This document shows, piece after piece, positions 25,697-33,403 of a stretch of DNA of 58,005 bases (its first letter is position 1; the number at the start of each line of letters is the position of its first letter). The notes under the pieces were generated by a model that was not told where the DNA came from, ran no database searches, and worked only from the letters and a program-made list of their open reading frames with translations. Where the stretch lies: NCBI GenBank assembly GCA_031415055.1, contig JANOQZ010000038.1, positions 1 through 58,005 on the forward strand, in the 5' to 3' direction. The position numbers and the translations under genes are program-made. The DNA is from JANMOK01 sp031415055 (lineage in GTDB: Bacteria; Pseudomonadota; Alphaproteobacteria; Rhodobacterales; Rhodobacteraceae).

Positions 25697-27490
25697 ATGA
25701 AACGGGCATCTTTCGCAATTGCGGCAATTTTGGCGGGTCTGGTGCTGGGCGGTTCTGCTGCTTTGGCACAGCCTATGCATGGTATAGCCATGTATGGCGA
25801 ACCGGCTTTGGCACCAGACTTTGTGTCACTGCCCTATGCCAACCCCGATGCACTCAAGGGCGGGTCGATCACTTTTGCTGAAGCGGGCGGGTTTGACTCG
25901 CTCAATCCTTATATCGTCAAAGGGCGGTCGCCCTATGGGCTGCGGGTGCATACATTCGAGTCACTGTTGGGCCGCAACTGGGGCGAATCGTTTAGTCTTT
26001 ACGGGTTGTTGGCCGAATCGGTTGAAGTGGGACCGAACCGTGAATGGGTGCAATTTACCCTGCGACCAGAGGCGAAATTCTCCGATGGATCGCCGGTGAC
26101 GGTGGAAGATGTGATGTGGTCGATGACGACGTTGGCCGAAAAGGGCACGCCGTCGTTTGGGTCGTCTTGGGCGAAAGTCGGCAGCAGTGAAATAACCGGC
26201 GAGCGGTCGGTTAAGTTCACGTTCAACGTGGTCGATTATGAGATGCCGTTGATCCTTGGGTTGCGCCCGATCTTGCGCAAGGCCGATTGGGAGGGGCGGG
26301 CGTTTGATGAATCTTCGTTGGATGTGCCGCATGGCTCTGGCCCTTACACGGTGGGTGAGTTCGAGGCGGATCGTTTCATCACCTTCAAGCGCAACCCAGA
26401 ATATTGGGGCAAGGATTTGGCGTTCAATAAGGGCACCAACAATCTGGATGAAATTCGCTATGATTTTTATGCCGATGCGGGCGTGGTCTGGCAGGCCTTT
26501 ACAGCGGGCGACAGCGATGTTTTCCGCGAGGGCAATCCGACGAAATGGGACACGGAATATACTTTCCCGGCAGTGACTTCGGGCGAAGTGGTGAAATCGG
26601 TCGTGTCGCATTCGCGCCCTTCCGGGATGGAGGGGTTTGTTTTCAACACCCGGCGTCCGTTGTTTCAGGACTGGCGGGTGCGCGAGGCTTTGATGCTGGC
26701 GTTCAACTTTGAGTTTGTGAACCAGACGATCAACGCGGGGGCTTATCCGCGCCGCACGTCGTTCTTTTCCAACTCGGCCCTAGCGATGAGCCATGGTGCA
26801 GCGGAAGGCAAGGTTTTGGAATTGCTGACGCCGTTCGCGGCGGAACTGGTTCCGGGGGCTTTGGATGCCTATGACCTGCCGGTGTCCGACGGGACGGATC
26901 GCAACCGCACCAACATGAAAGCGGCGTCTGAGTTGTTGGTGCAAGCCGGTTGGACCTTGCAAGATGGTGTTTTGAAGAAAGCTTCGGGTGAGGCGTTTGC
27001 TTTTGAGTTCATGCTGAAATCCAGCCAGCACGAGGCGATTGCCAACATCTATCTCGATGCGCTGAAGGCTTTGGGGATCGCCGCCACGATTACGATTGTC
27101 GATTCGGCGCAAGAAACCGAACGCAAGACCGCTTATGATTATGATGTGATGGTCAATTCCTGGGCGATGTCGCTGTCGCCGGGCAACGAACAGAAACTCT
27201 ACTGGGGATCGGCGGGTGTGACCGAGCCGGGGACGCGCAATTATATGGGGATCAAGTCGCCAGCGGCGGAGGCGATGATTGACAGCATTTTGACGTCGAA
27301 AAACATTGAGGATTTCAATGCCAGCGTGCAGGCGTTGGATAGGGTGCTGACGACGGGGCGTTATGTGGTGCCGTTCTGGTTTAGCGACAAGAGCTTCATC
27401 GCGCACAAGGCCAACCTGCATTTCCCCGAGGCGACTTCGGTTTATGGGGATTGGGTTGGGTTCATGCCGGATGTGTGGTGGTCGGAGTAA
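25697..27490 (+). CDS. Extracellular solute-binding protein, family 5 (YejA-like oligopeptide binding)
   Basis: 597 residues, including a signal peptide (MKRASFAIAAILAGLV to about ALAQ). Mature protein is an SBP_bac_5 fold; the segments HGIAMYGEPAL, FTLRPEAKFSDGSPVTVEDV and VPHGSGPYTVGEF resemble YejA/peptide binding proteins. GAGGGA precedes the ATG, and a start 39 bases upstream would spoil the signal peptide. In related bacteria yejA heads yejBEF permease and ATPase genes; none follow here, so it is an orphan binding protein or works with distant genes. Confidence 0.87.
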   Translation: MKRASFAIAAILAGLVLGGSAALAQPMHGIAMYGEPALAPDFVSLPYANPDALKGGSITFAEAGGFDSLNPYIVKGRSPYGLRVHTFESLLGRNWGESFSLYGLLAESVEVGPNREWVQFTLRPEAKFSDGSPVTVEDVMWSMTTLAEKGTPSFGSSWAKVGSSEITGERSVKFTFNVVDYEMPLILGLRPILRKADWEGRAFDESSLDVPHGSGPYTVGEFEADRFITFKRNPEYWGKDLAFNKGTNNLDEIRYDFYADAGVVWQAFTAGDSDVFREGNPTKWDTEYTFPAVTSGEVVKSVVSHSRPSGMEGFVFNTRRPLFQDWRVREALMLAFNFEFVNQTINAGAYPRRTSFFSNSALAMSHGAAEGKVLELLTPFAAELVPGALDAYDLPVSDGTDRNRTNMKAASELLVQAGWTLQDGVLKKASGEAFAFEFMLKSSQHEAIANIYLDALKALGIAATITIVDSAQETERKTAYDYDVMVNSWAMSLSPGNEQKLYWGSAGVTEPGTRNYMGIKSPAAEAMIDSILTSKNIEDFNASVQALDRVLTTGRYVVPFWFSDKSFIAHKANLHFPEATSVYGDWVGFMPDVWWSE

Positions 27491-27492
27491 GG

Positions 27493-27590
27493 CCTCATCC
27501 GGCGCTTTGCGCCAGCTTCTCCACAAGTGGAGAAGGGAGCCAGCTTTCCCTCTCCACGTCGCGGAGAGGGTGCCCGAAGGGCGGGTGAGG
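27493..27590. repeat. Multi-hairpin intergenic repeat (RIME-like)
   Basis: A 98-base element between two convergent genes. Outer arms CCTCATCC/GGGTGAGG (27493-27500, 27583-27590) enclose four hairpins: GGCGC/GCGCC (27501-27513), CTTCTCCAC/GTGGAGAAG (27516-27535, perfect 9-base arms), CCCTCTCC/GGAGAGGG (27548-27570, perfect 8-base arms) and GCCC/GGGC (27572-27582). Its wording resembles dispersed RIME-type palindromes of alphaproteobacterial genomes. It may end both transcripts. Only one copy was seen in this window. Confidence 0.72.
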
Positions 27591-27592
27591 GG

Positions 27593-28198
27593 TTAGGCTG
27601 TGATCAACATCACCGCCAGCCCCCACATGGTTGCGCCAATTACTGCATCAAATATGCGCCAAGCTTTTTCGGATTGCATCAGCGGGGCGAGGAAGCGTGC
27701 GCCGTAGCCTAGGCCGAAGAAGAAGGTGAAGGACGACAACACGGCGCCAAGGCCGAAGGCGAGCTTTTGCGGTGTGGCGGGGAAGTTGGTGGAGACGGCA
27801 CCGATCAGGCCTAGTGTGTCGAGATAAACATGCGGGTTGAGCCACGTGAAGGCGAGGCAGGTTAGGATGACGGGCCAGAAGTTTTGGGTATTGCCGCTTA
27901 GGTCCAACGTCTCCCCACCTTGCCATGCCGCGCGAAAACGCAGCGTGCCATAGGCGAACAGGAAGGCGGCACCGGCATAGCGCATGAAATCGGGTAGCGC
28001 GGGATAGGCTTGGACGATCACGCCAAAGCCGACAACGCCAAACGTGATGAGAATGGCGTCCGACACCGCGCAAACCAGACAAACGGCAATGACATGCGAT
28101 TTGCGCAGGCCTTGGCGCAGCACAAAAGCGTTTTGCGCCCCGATGGAAAGGATCAGCGAAAATGCGGTGACAAACCCGGTTGTGGCGGCGACGAACAC
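27593..28198 (-). CDS. LysE/ArgO-family amino acid exporter
   Basis: 201 residues, six membrane segments. The N-terminal SIGAQNAFVLRQGLRKSHV is the ArgO/LysE signature, and FTWLNPHVYLDTLGLIG is the second conserved region. The family exports basic amino acids (arginine, lysine) in antiport or proton-driven fashion. Its stop is 2 bases from the hairpin repeat. Two bases upstream ends the DUF502 gene on the same strand, so they probably form a short operon. Confidence 0.92.
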   Translation of the reverse strand: MFVAATTGFVTAFSLILSIGAQNAFVLRQGLRKSHVIAVCLVCAVSDAILITFGVVGFGVIVQAYPALPDFMRYAGAAFLFAYGTLRFRAAWQGGETLDLSGNTQNFWPVILTCLAFTWLNPHVYLDTLGLIGAVSTNFPATPQKLAFGLGAVLSSFTFFFGLGYGARFLAPLMQSEKAWRIFDAVIGATMWGLAVMLITA

Positions 28199-28200
28199 TG

Positions 28201-28905
28201 TTACTTGCCCGACATATACTCGGCCTTGCGAGCGGCGATTTCTGCGGGAGTGGGTGGGTTGATCATACCGCCGGAAATGATCAGCTTGGCGGCGTCCTCA
28301 ATGGACATATCAAGGATGATGACATCTTCGACAGGGAAGAAGATCAGAAAACCCGAGGTCGGGTTCGGCGTGGTTGGCAGAAACACCGACATCATGCCCC
28401 TTTGACCAGTCTTTGCGGGGATTTCGCCTTTGGTTTCACCTGCCAAAAACCCGACGCCCCAAGCGCCTTTGCGAGGATATTCGACCAGACATGCCCTTTG
28501 GAACGAGGTGCCGTCTTGGCTGAGCACGGTTTCCAGAATTTGTTTCAGGGCATTGTAGATTGATCGCACAATCGGCATGCGATCGACGAAGTTCTCGCCG
28601 TATCGTACCAGTTGTCGACCGACGAGGCCCTTGGTCAAGGCACCAATAATGGCGGTAAAAAGAAGAAATATGACGACGCCAAAGCCCGGAATATCGCGGC
28701 CAAGCCAAGTTTCAGGGTTATAAGCCGCTGGCAGCCAAGGAATGACTTTGTTGTCGATAAATCCGACGATGCCCCAGATGATGTAGATGGTCAAAAGCAG
28801 CGGACCGGTAACGATGAGCCCGGTCAGGAAGTTGCTTCGAGTGCGTTGCCAGAACGTGTGATGACGGCGGTGGGGCAATTCAATTTTTCTGGGTCCGTCG
28901 GCCAA
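28201..28905 (-). CDS. DUF502-family membrane protein
   Basis: 234 residues with two hydrophobic segments (about 26-48 and 73-95), the basic N-terminal RTRSNFLTGLIVTGPLLLTI, the conserved VRYGENFVDRMPIVRSIYNA, a soluble domain with ACLVEYPRKGAWGVGFL, and FFPVEDVIILDMSIEDAAKL near the C-terminus. This is the COG2928/DUF502 pattern, widespread and uncharacterised, also in plants (LIKE-COV). It probably sits in the inner membrane. It is cotranscribed with the lysE-type gene. Confidence 0.9.
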   Translation of the reverse strand: MADGPRKIELPHRRHHTFWQRTRSNFLTGLIVTGPLLLTIYIIWGIVGFIDNKVIPWLPAAYNPETWLGRDIPGFGVVIFLLFTAIIGALTKGLVGRQLVRYGENFVDRMPIVRSIYNALKQILETVLSQDGTSFQRACLVEYPRKGAWGVGFLAGETKGEIPAKTGQRGMMSVFLPTTPNPTSGFLIFFPVEDVIILDMSIEDAAKLIISGGMINPPTPAEIAARKAEYMSGK

Positions 28906-28928
28906 TTCACTCTCCCGTTTCGGTTTAC

Positions 28929-29846
28929 TTAGGAATGCCGGGAAACCAACGCAATCGCTATCTTGGCCGCCAACCGCGCGTTGTTGCGCACGAGGGCAAT
29001 GTTGGCAGTCAACGATGCACCATTGGTAAGTTCAAATATGCGGTTGAGCAGGAAAGGTGTCACCGCTTTGCTGGTGACATTGGCGTTGTTCGCGTCGATC
29101 ACAGCATGCTGGATGACAGGGACAAGGGTGGCGGCGGGGATTTCGTCAGCGAGGGGGATTGGGTTGGCGACAAGTTGGCCGCCGGTGAGTTTGAGGCGGT
29201 GGCGCAATTTGTGGGCGCGGGCGATTTCCTGGGCCGTATCCATGCGCAGCGGCGATTTGAGACCGCTGGAGCGCGACCAGAAGGCGGGGAAATCGGCTTG
29301 GCCAAAGGTGATGACCGGAACGCCGTGGGTTTCCAAAACCTCAAGCGTTTTGGCGATGTCGAGGATGGCCTTGGCCCCGGCGGACACGACTGTGACCGGC
29401 GTGCGGGCAAGTTCAAGCAGATCAGCGGAAATGTCAAAGCTGGTTTCCGCGCCCTTGTGGACCCCACCAATGCCGCCGGTGGCGAAGACTTCAATGCCAG
29501 CGATATGAGCGCAGATCATGGTGGCGGCGACGGTGGTAGCACCGGTTTTGCCGTTTGCCAGAACCGCCGCCAGATCGGCGCGCGAAAGTTTTAGGGCGTC
29601 GGGCGTTTGAGCGAGTTGGTTAAGGTCCTTGTCGTCAAGACCAACACGAATTTTACCGGCCATAACGGCGATGGTCGCCGGACACGCACCGTTATCTCGG
29701 ATGTCTTGTTCGACATTGCGGGCCATTTCCATATTTTGCGGGTAGGGCATGCCGTGGGTGATGATGGTGGATTCGAGGGCTACAATTGGCACGCCGGTTA
29801 GTCGGGCGAGAGCAACCTCTTCTGAGTCTTGTAGGTAAAGGTTCAT
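28929..29846 (-). CDS. psuG: Pseudouridine-5'-phosphate glycosidase
   Basis: 305 residues. PsuG breaks the C-glycosidic bond of pseudouridine-5'-phosphate to uracil and ribose-5-phosphate. Family stretches are VALESTIITHGMPYPQNMEM, TVAATMICAHIAGIEVFATG and GGIGGVHKGAETSFDISADL. Its start overlaps the stop of the upstream kinase by 4 bases, forming a two-gene pseudouridine salvage operon, the usual psuK-psuG pairing. Confidence 0.95.
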   Translation of the reverse strand: MNLYLQDSEEVALARLTGVPIVALESTIITHGMPYPQNMEMARNVEQDIRDNGACPATIAVMAGKIRVGLDDKDLNQLAQTPDALKLSRADLAAVLANGKTGATTVAATMICAHIAGIEVFATGGIGGVHKGAETSFDISADLLELARTPVTVVSAGAKAILDIAKTLEVLETHGVPVITFGQADFPAFWSRSSGLKSPLRMDTAQEIARAHKLRHRLKLTGGQLVANPIPLADEIPAATLVPVIQHAVIDANNANVTSKAVTPFLLNRIFELTNGASLTANIALVRNNARLAAKIAIALVSRHS

Positions 29847-30679
29847 AACACTCTCGCAATGTGGTTGGCAGCGGCGGCAACGGCATGGTTTAGGGCAGAT
29901 TGTGGGTCAAGGCCATTGTTCAATGCCACAAGATGGGCGGCCAAAAAAGTGTCTCCCGCACCGGTAGCGCTGGTCGGATTGAGGTTATCGGGTATCGCGC
30001 TTACCAGATTGGTGCCGTCATGGTCGGCAACCAAACGCGAACCATCGGTGACGGTTGCGCGGCTGGCCCCCAGTTTGACGAGGGCAAGAACCGCTTCGGT
30101 TGCGTTGGCGAATGCGGTTTGACACAGCGTTTCTGCCTCGCGCCGATTGCAATAAATGGCGGCTATTCTGCGACCGAGCATGGCGCGTAAACGCGGTGAT
30201 TTGGCCGGGCTGGCGGGCACGAGGATGTGATTGCTGCCAGACATCGCCGCGAAGACATTTTCGGGCAAGTTGCCATCGAGGATGATCTGACCGGACAGGT
30301 TGTTCAAATTGCCGAGGATGGATGTCCCAGCATGTTCCAATGCAGCGCAATCAGCAACGGCACCGAATAGTTCGCCTTTGGATTCTATGGCCAGATAGGT
30401 GTCGGTTGGGATGTTTGCGCGAATGATTTCCGCACAACTAAGGCCTGCAGTTTGCATCGCAGCCAACAATTCATTGCCGGCTTGGTCGTTGCCTATGGCC
30501 GTCAGGATGGTGACGTTTTGGTTTTGCCGCGCCAAAGCCAGCGCGACATTCAGCGCCACGCCACCCATTTGGCGACGTACGCGCCCCGGCACATCGGCAC
30601 CAAACACCATCGTCGCGTCGCTGCGACCGATAATGTCCCAATGGGCAGCGCCGATGCAGATGAAATGGTTGGGCGTCAT
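29843..30679 (-). CDS. psuK: Pseudouridine kinase (PfkB family)
   Basis: 278 residues. PfkB-type sugar/nucleoside kinase: early GAAHWDIIGRS and GGVALNVALALARQ, and the C-terminal signature PTSATGAGDTFLAAHLVAL with the catalytic Asp of GAGD. Coupled to psuG, it should phosphorylate pseudouridine at the 5' position. A hairpin-forming palindrome lies just upstream of its start (30691-30715). It is divergent from mmcB. Confidence 0.92.
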   Translation of the reverse strand: MTPNHFICIGAAHWDIIGRSDATMVFGADVPGRVRRQMGGVALNVALALARQNQNVTILTAIGNDQAGNELLAAMQTAGLSCAEIIRANIPTDTYLAIESKGELFGAVADCAALEHAGTSILGNLNNLSGQIILDGNLPENVFAAMSGSNHILVPASPAKSPRLRAMLGRRIAAIYCNRREAETLCQTAFANATEAVLALVKLGASRATVTDGSRLVADHDGTNLVSAIPDNLNPTSATGAGDTFLAAHLVALNNGLDPQSALNHAVAAAANHIARVL

Positions 30680-30690
30680 ATGAACCTCTG

Positions 30691-30715
30691 CCCGCCAGCC
30701 TTAAGGTTTGGCGGG
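30691..30715 (-). promoter_or_regulatory. Hairpin in the psuK leader
   Basis: Inverted repeat CCCGCCA (30691-30697) and TGGCGGG (30709-30715) around CC-TTAA-GG. In minus-strand sense it ends 11 bases before the psuK ATG and borders the AGAGG ribosome site, so it could modulate translation or be an operator. No T run follows, so a terminator is unlikely. Confidence 0.4.
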
Positions 30716-30771
30716 CGATTGGGGAAGGGGCGGCGTGAAAGCTTTGCCGTAAGGCAGACGTTCAAACGCCC

Positions 30772-30800
30772 TTGACCAGATGTTCACCAATTGTTCATAT
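30772..30800 (+). promoter_or_regulatory. SOS-controlled promoter of mmcB with LexA box
   Basis: GTTC-N7-GTTC (30782-30785 and 30793-30796) exactly matches the alphaproteobacterial LexA operator. It lies between a -35-like TTGACC (30772-30777) and a weak -10-like TCATAT (30795-30800; spacer 17). Transcription would then start at or very near the ATG at 30807, giving a leaderless or nearly leaderless mRNA. Confidence 0.75.
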
Positions 30801-30806
30801 GTTTGG

Positions 30807-31274
30807 ATGGAGATTTCGTTGCAACCCGGCCAGTTGATCGCGCGTGGTGTTTGCCGCCATTTGCGCAGTCGCGATTTCGTGCCGATGGTCGAATTCGTTC
30901 CCGGGCGCGGCCTGCGCGTAGATGTCATCGCCTTGGGGCCAAAAGGTGAAATATGGATTGTGGAGTGCAAATCGAGTCGTGCCGATTATATGTCGGATGG
31001 AAAATGGCAGGGCTATCTGCCGTTCTGCGACCGGTTTTTCTGGGCGGTTGACGGCGCGTTTCCGTTAGAACTTTTGCCCGAGGAAACTGGGTTGATCTTG
31101 GCTGATCCTTATGACGCTGAAATCCAGAGGTTTGGGCTTGAGACGCAATTGGCGGCCCCGACTCGCAAAAAACTGATTCAAAAGTTCGCGCGTAATGCAG
31201 CGGATAGGTTGCGCGTATTCATGGATCCCGGACCGGCGCAGGTTTTGGCGGCGCGACGGTCGGATGCGGAATGA
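30807..31274 (+). CDS. mmcB: MmcB-type DNA repair protein (putative nuclease)
   Basis: 155 residues from the ATG at 30807; an upstream in-frame ATG at 30780 would place the LexA box inside the coding region and is rejected. The core LRVDVIALGPKGEIWIVECK, with Asp and Glu-x-Lys, plus a following Gln-containing helix (KWQGYLPFCDRFFWAV), is a PD-(D/E)xK nuclease pattern. In Caulobacter mmcB is an SOS gene needed for resistance to mitomycin C, and the LexA box here agrees. Confidence 0.9.
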   Translation: MEISLQPGQLIARGVCRHLRSRDFVPMVEFVPGRGLRVDVIALGPKGEIWIVECKSSRADYMSDGKWQGYLPFCDRFFWAVDGAFPLELLPEETGLILADPYDAEIQRFGLETQLAAPTRKKLIQKFARNAADRLRVFMDPGPAQVLAARRSDAE

Positions 31275-31309
31275 AGGTTTGCGATGTGGGTGTGTGCTGA
31301 GAGGCAATG

Positions 31310-31524
31310 CAAAAGAGATTTAGTTTATTTGATATGGTAAATAGTTAAACAATATCATCTACTTAAGGAAAATTTTTCTCGAAAAATTTAAAGTCTTAAC
31401 TATTTTCGTGAAGATTTTTCCTTAAGATCACTATACAGATAATGTTGCTGCAATTTCCTAACGAACAATAAACTTCAGCCCTAAATATTCCGAAATTCTC
31501 CTTAAATTTACGCATTCCGAAGGA
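31310..31524. other. AT-rich spacer with long overlapping inverted repeats
   Basis: A strikingly AT-rich stretch without a gene. Inverted repeats: AAATAGTTAA/TTAACTATTT (31339-31348 with 31396-31405), CTTAAGGAAAA/TTTTCCTTAAG (31362-31372 with 31416-31426), and the compact hairpin AAATTTTTC-TC-GAAAAATTT (31370-31389). The first two pairings interleave, so they exclude each other or form a pseudoknot-like fold. A regulatory RNA, a protein-binding nucleation site or an old mobile-element end are all possible. No transcription signal was decisive. Confidence 0.6.
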
Positions 31525-31722
31525 TTAGCTTTTCTTGCCGCGCATCGCCCGCGCCCGCGCCGCCGCAGCGCGCAATTCTTCGGCAATTTCCTCTGCCTCT
31601 TCGGGCTCAAAATCCAGCGGCAGGTCCAATTGATCAGTCTCGACATACAATCGCACCATGCCTTGATCGGTAGGCCCGATTTGCAAGTTGGCCGCGATTT
31701 CGCTTTCCTTATTGATGCCCAT
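31525..31722 (-). CDS. Small acidic DUF6324-like protein
   Basis: 65 residues, soluble and acidic with a basic tail: MGINKESEIAANLQIG at the start, FEPEEAEEIAEELRAAAARA in the middle, ending RGKKS. I associate it with the rhodobacteral DUF6324 family; its function is unknown. The ATG at 31722 has GGAGG five bases upstream; an in-frame ATG at 31734 lies within that site and is less likely. It stands alone between the AT-rich element and tRNA-His. Confidence 0.72.
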   Translation of the reverse strand: MGINKESEIAANLQIGPTDQGMVRLYVETDQLDLPLDFEPEEAEEIAEELRAAAARARAMRGKKS

Positions 31723-31827
31723 GCTTGCCTCCATCTAAGCTCCCTTCGGGCTAACCCCGCAGCGCTGTCTTAGCAAGCCCCACCCCTTGATTTCACCCGA
31801 TGCTCCGTGTATCCGCTGGCCTCAAGT

Positions 31828-31904
31828 GCCGACATAGCTCAGTTGGTTAGAGCACCAGATTGTGGATCTGGGGGTCCCCCGTTCAAGCCGGGGTGTCGGT
31901 ACCA
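31828..31904 (+). tRNA. tRNA-His (anticodon GTG), CCA encoded
   Basis: A 77-base cloverleaf: acceptor GCCGACA/TGTCGGT, anticodon arm CCAGA-TTGTGGA-TCTGG with GTG at 31862-31864, T-arm around GTTCAAG, and 3' CCA at 31902-31904. The acceptor is G1:T72 with discriminator A73, and the 5' flank gives no G-1:C73 pair. That is the unusual histidine identity form known from a subset of alphaproteobacteria. Confidence 0.95.
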
Positions 31905-32002
31905 TCATTCAGGGCGTGTCGCGCACAAAGCGCAGACTGCCCAACAATCCGGGCAGATCCCTCGCCAAGCCGGGCGGGCTGGCAGGCTCCAACGGAGTTA
32001 AT

Positions 32003-33403
32003 ATGACCAAGATATTGAACCACCTTCCGACTGCTGAATTGCAGGTTTTGGACGCCGCACACCATATTCACCCTTTCACCGATACCGCCGCGCTCAACAA
32101 AAAAGGCGCGCGCATCATCGTCAAAGCCGAGGGCGTTTATATCCAAGATTCCGAAGGCAACCGCCTGCTTGATGGCATGGCGGGCCTGTGGTGCGTCAAT
32201 ATCGGCTATGGCCGCCGCGAAATTGCCGACGTCGCGCATGCGCAAATCATGCAGCTGCCGTTCTACAATACCTTTTTCCAAACCAGCCACCCGCCCGCCA
32301 TCGGTCTGGCTGCCAAACTGGCGCAACTGATGCCCGGTGATTTGAACCGGGTGTTTTTCGCCGGGTCGGGCTCGGAAGCCAACGACACCAATATCCGCTT
32401 TGTCCGCTACTATTGGTCCTCGGTGGGCAAACACACGAAACACCACATCATCGGTCGCAAAAGTGGCTATCACGGTTCGACCATGGGCGGGGCCAGCCTT
32501 GGCGGCATGGCCTATATGCACGCCCAAGGCGACCTGCCGATCCCCGGCATCAGCCACATCGGCCAGCCGCATTGGTGGGCCGAGGGCGGCGAACTATCGC
32601 CCGAAGACTTCGGCCTGCTACGCGCCCGCGAACTGGAAGCCGAGATTGACCGACTGGGCGAAGAAAACGTTGGCGCCTTCATCGGCGAGCCGGTGCAGGG
32701 TGCCGGCGGCGTCATCATCCCGCCTTCGACCTACTGGCCGGAAATCGCCCGCATCTGCCGCGAGCGCAACATCCTCTTGATCGCCGACGAGGTGATCACC
32801 GCCTTCGGCCGCACCGGCAAATGGTTTGGCTGCCAAAGCATGGGCTTTCAACCCGACATCATGACAATCGCCAAAGGCCTGTCCTCTGGCTACGCCCCCA
32901 TTGGCGGCTCGATGATTTCCGAAAGGCTAATGCAAGACCTCTCCAGCGTTCCCGGTGATTTCGAACACGGCTACACCTATTCCGGGCACCCCGTTGCCGC
33001 CGCCATCGCGCTCGAAAACCTGCGCCTCCTCGACGAGGAAAAGATCGTCGAAACCGCCTGCAACGTCACCGCCCCCTACATGCAGGCCAAATGGAAAACT
33101 CTCGAAAATCACCCGCTGGTCGGCCAAGCCCGCATGATCGGCCTTATGGGCGCCATTGAAATGACGCCGCACAAAGCCAGCCGCGCCAAATTCGCGGCCC
33201 CTGCTGGCACCATCGGCTATATGTGCCGCGAGCATTGCTTTGCCAACGGCCTGATCATGCGGCATGTCTATGACAAAATGATCATCTCGCCGCCCTTGGT
33301 CATTTCCAAATCCGAATGCGACGAACTTGTAGCGAAGGCGTGGAAATGCCTCGATTTGACCCTTAGTCAGGCGAAGGCACAGGGGTTGATGGTGGCTGCT
33401 TAG
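32003..33403 (+). CDS. Class III aminotransferase (omega-amino acid/putrescine:pyruvate type)
   Basis: 466 residues, PLP aminotransferase. LLDGMAGLWCVNIGYGR is the N-terminal family motif; GSGSEANDTNIRFVRYYW binds the PLP phosphate; ADEVITAFGRTGKWFG contains the cofactor Asp; the Schiff-base lysine is in IAKGLSSGYAPIGG. Closest in wording to SpuC-like putrescine and beta-alanine/GABA:pyruvate transaminases, but the substrate is not settled. GGAG precedes the ATG at 32003 by 5 bases. Codon use is visibly C-ending (GCC, CTG, ATC) compared with neighbours rich in TTG and GCG. Its end overlaps the convergent acyltransferase by 41 bases. Confidence 0.9.
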   Translation: MTKILNHLPTAELQVLDAAHHIHPFTDTAALNKKGARIIVKAEGVYIQDSEGNRLLDGMAGLWCVNIGYGRREIADVAHAQIMQLPFYNTFFQTSHPPAIGLAAKLAQLMPGDLNRVFFAGSGSEANDTNIRFVRYYWSSVGKHTKHHIIGRKSGYHGSTMGGASLGGMAYMHAQGDLPIPGISHIGQPHWWAEGGELSPEDFGLLRARELEAEIDRLGEENVGAFIGEPVQGAGGVIIPPSTYWPEIARICRERNILLIADEVITAFGRTGKWFGCQSMGFQPDIMTIAKGLSSGYAPIGGSMISERLMQDLSSVPGDFEHGYTYSGHPVAAAIALENLRLLDEEKIVETACNVTAPYMQAKWKTLENHPLVGQARMIGLMGAIEMTPHKASRAKFAAPAGTIGYMCREHCFANGLIMRHVYDKMIISPPLVISKSECDELVAKAWKCLDLTLSQAKAQGLMVAA

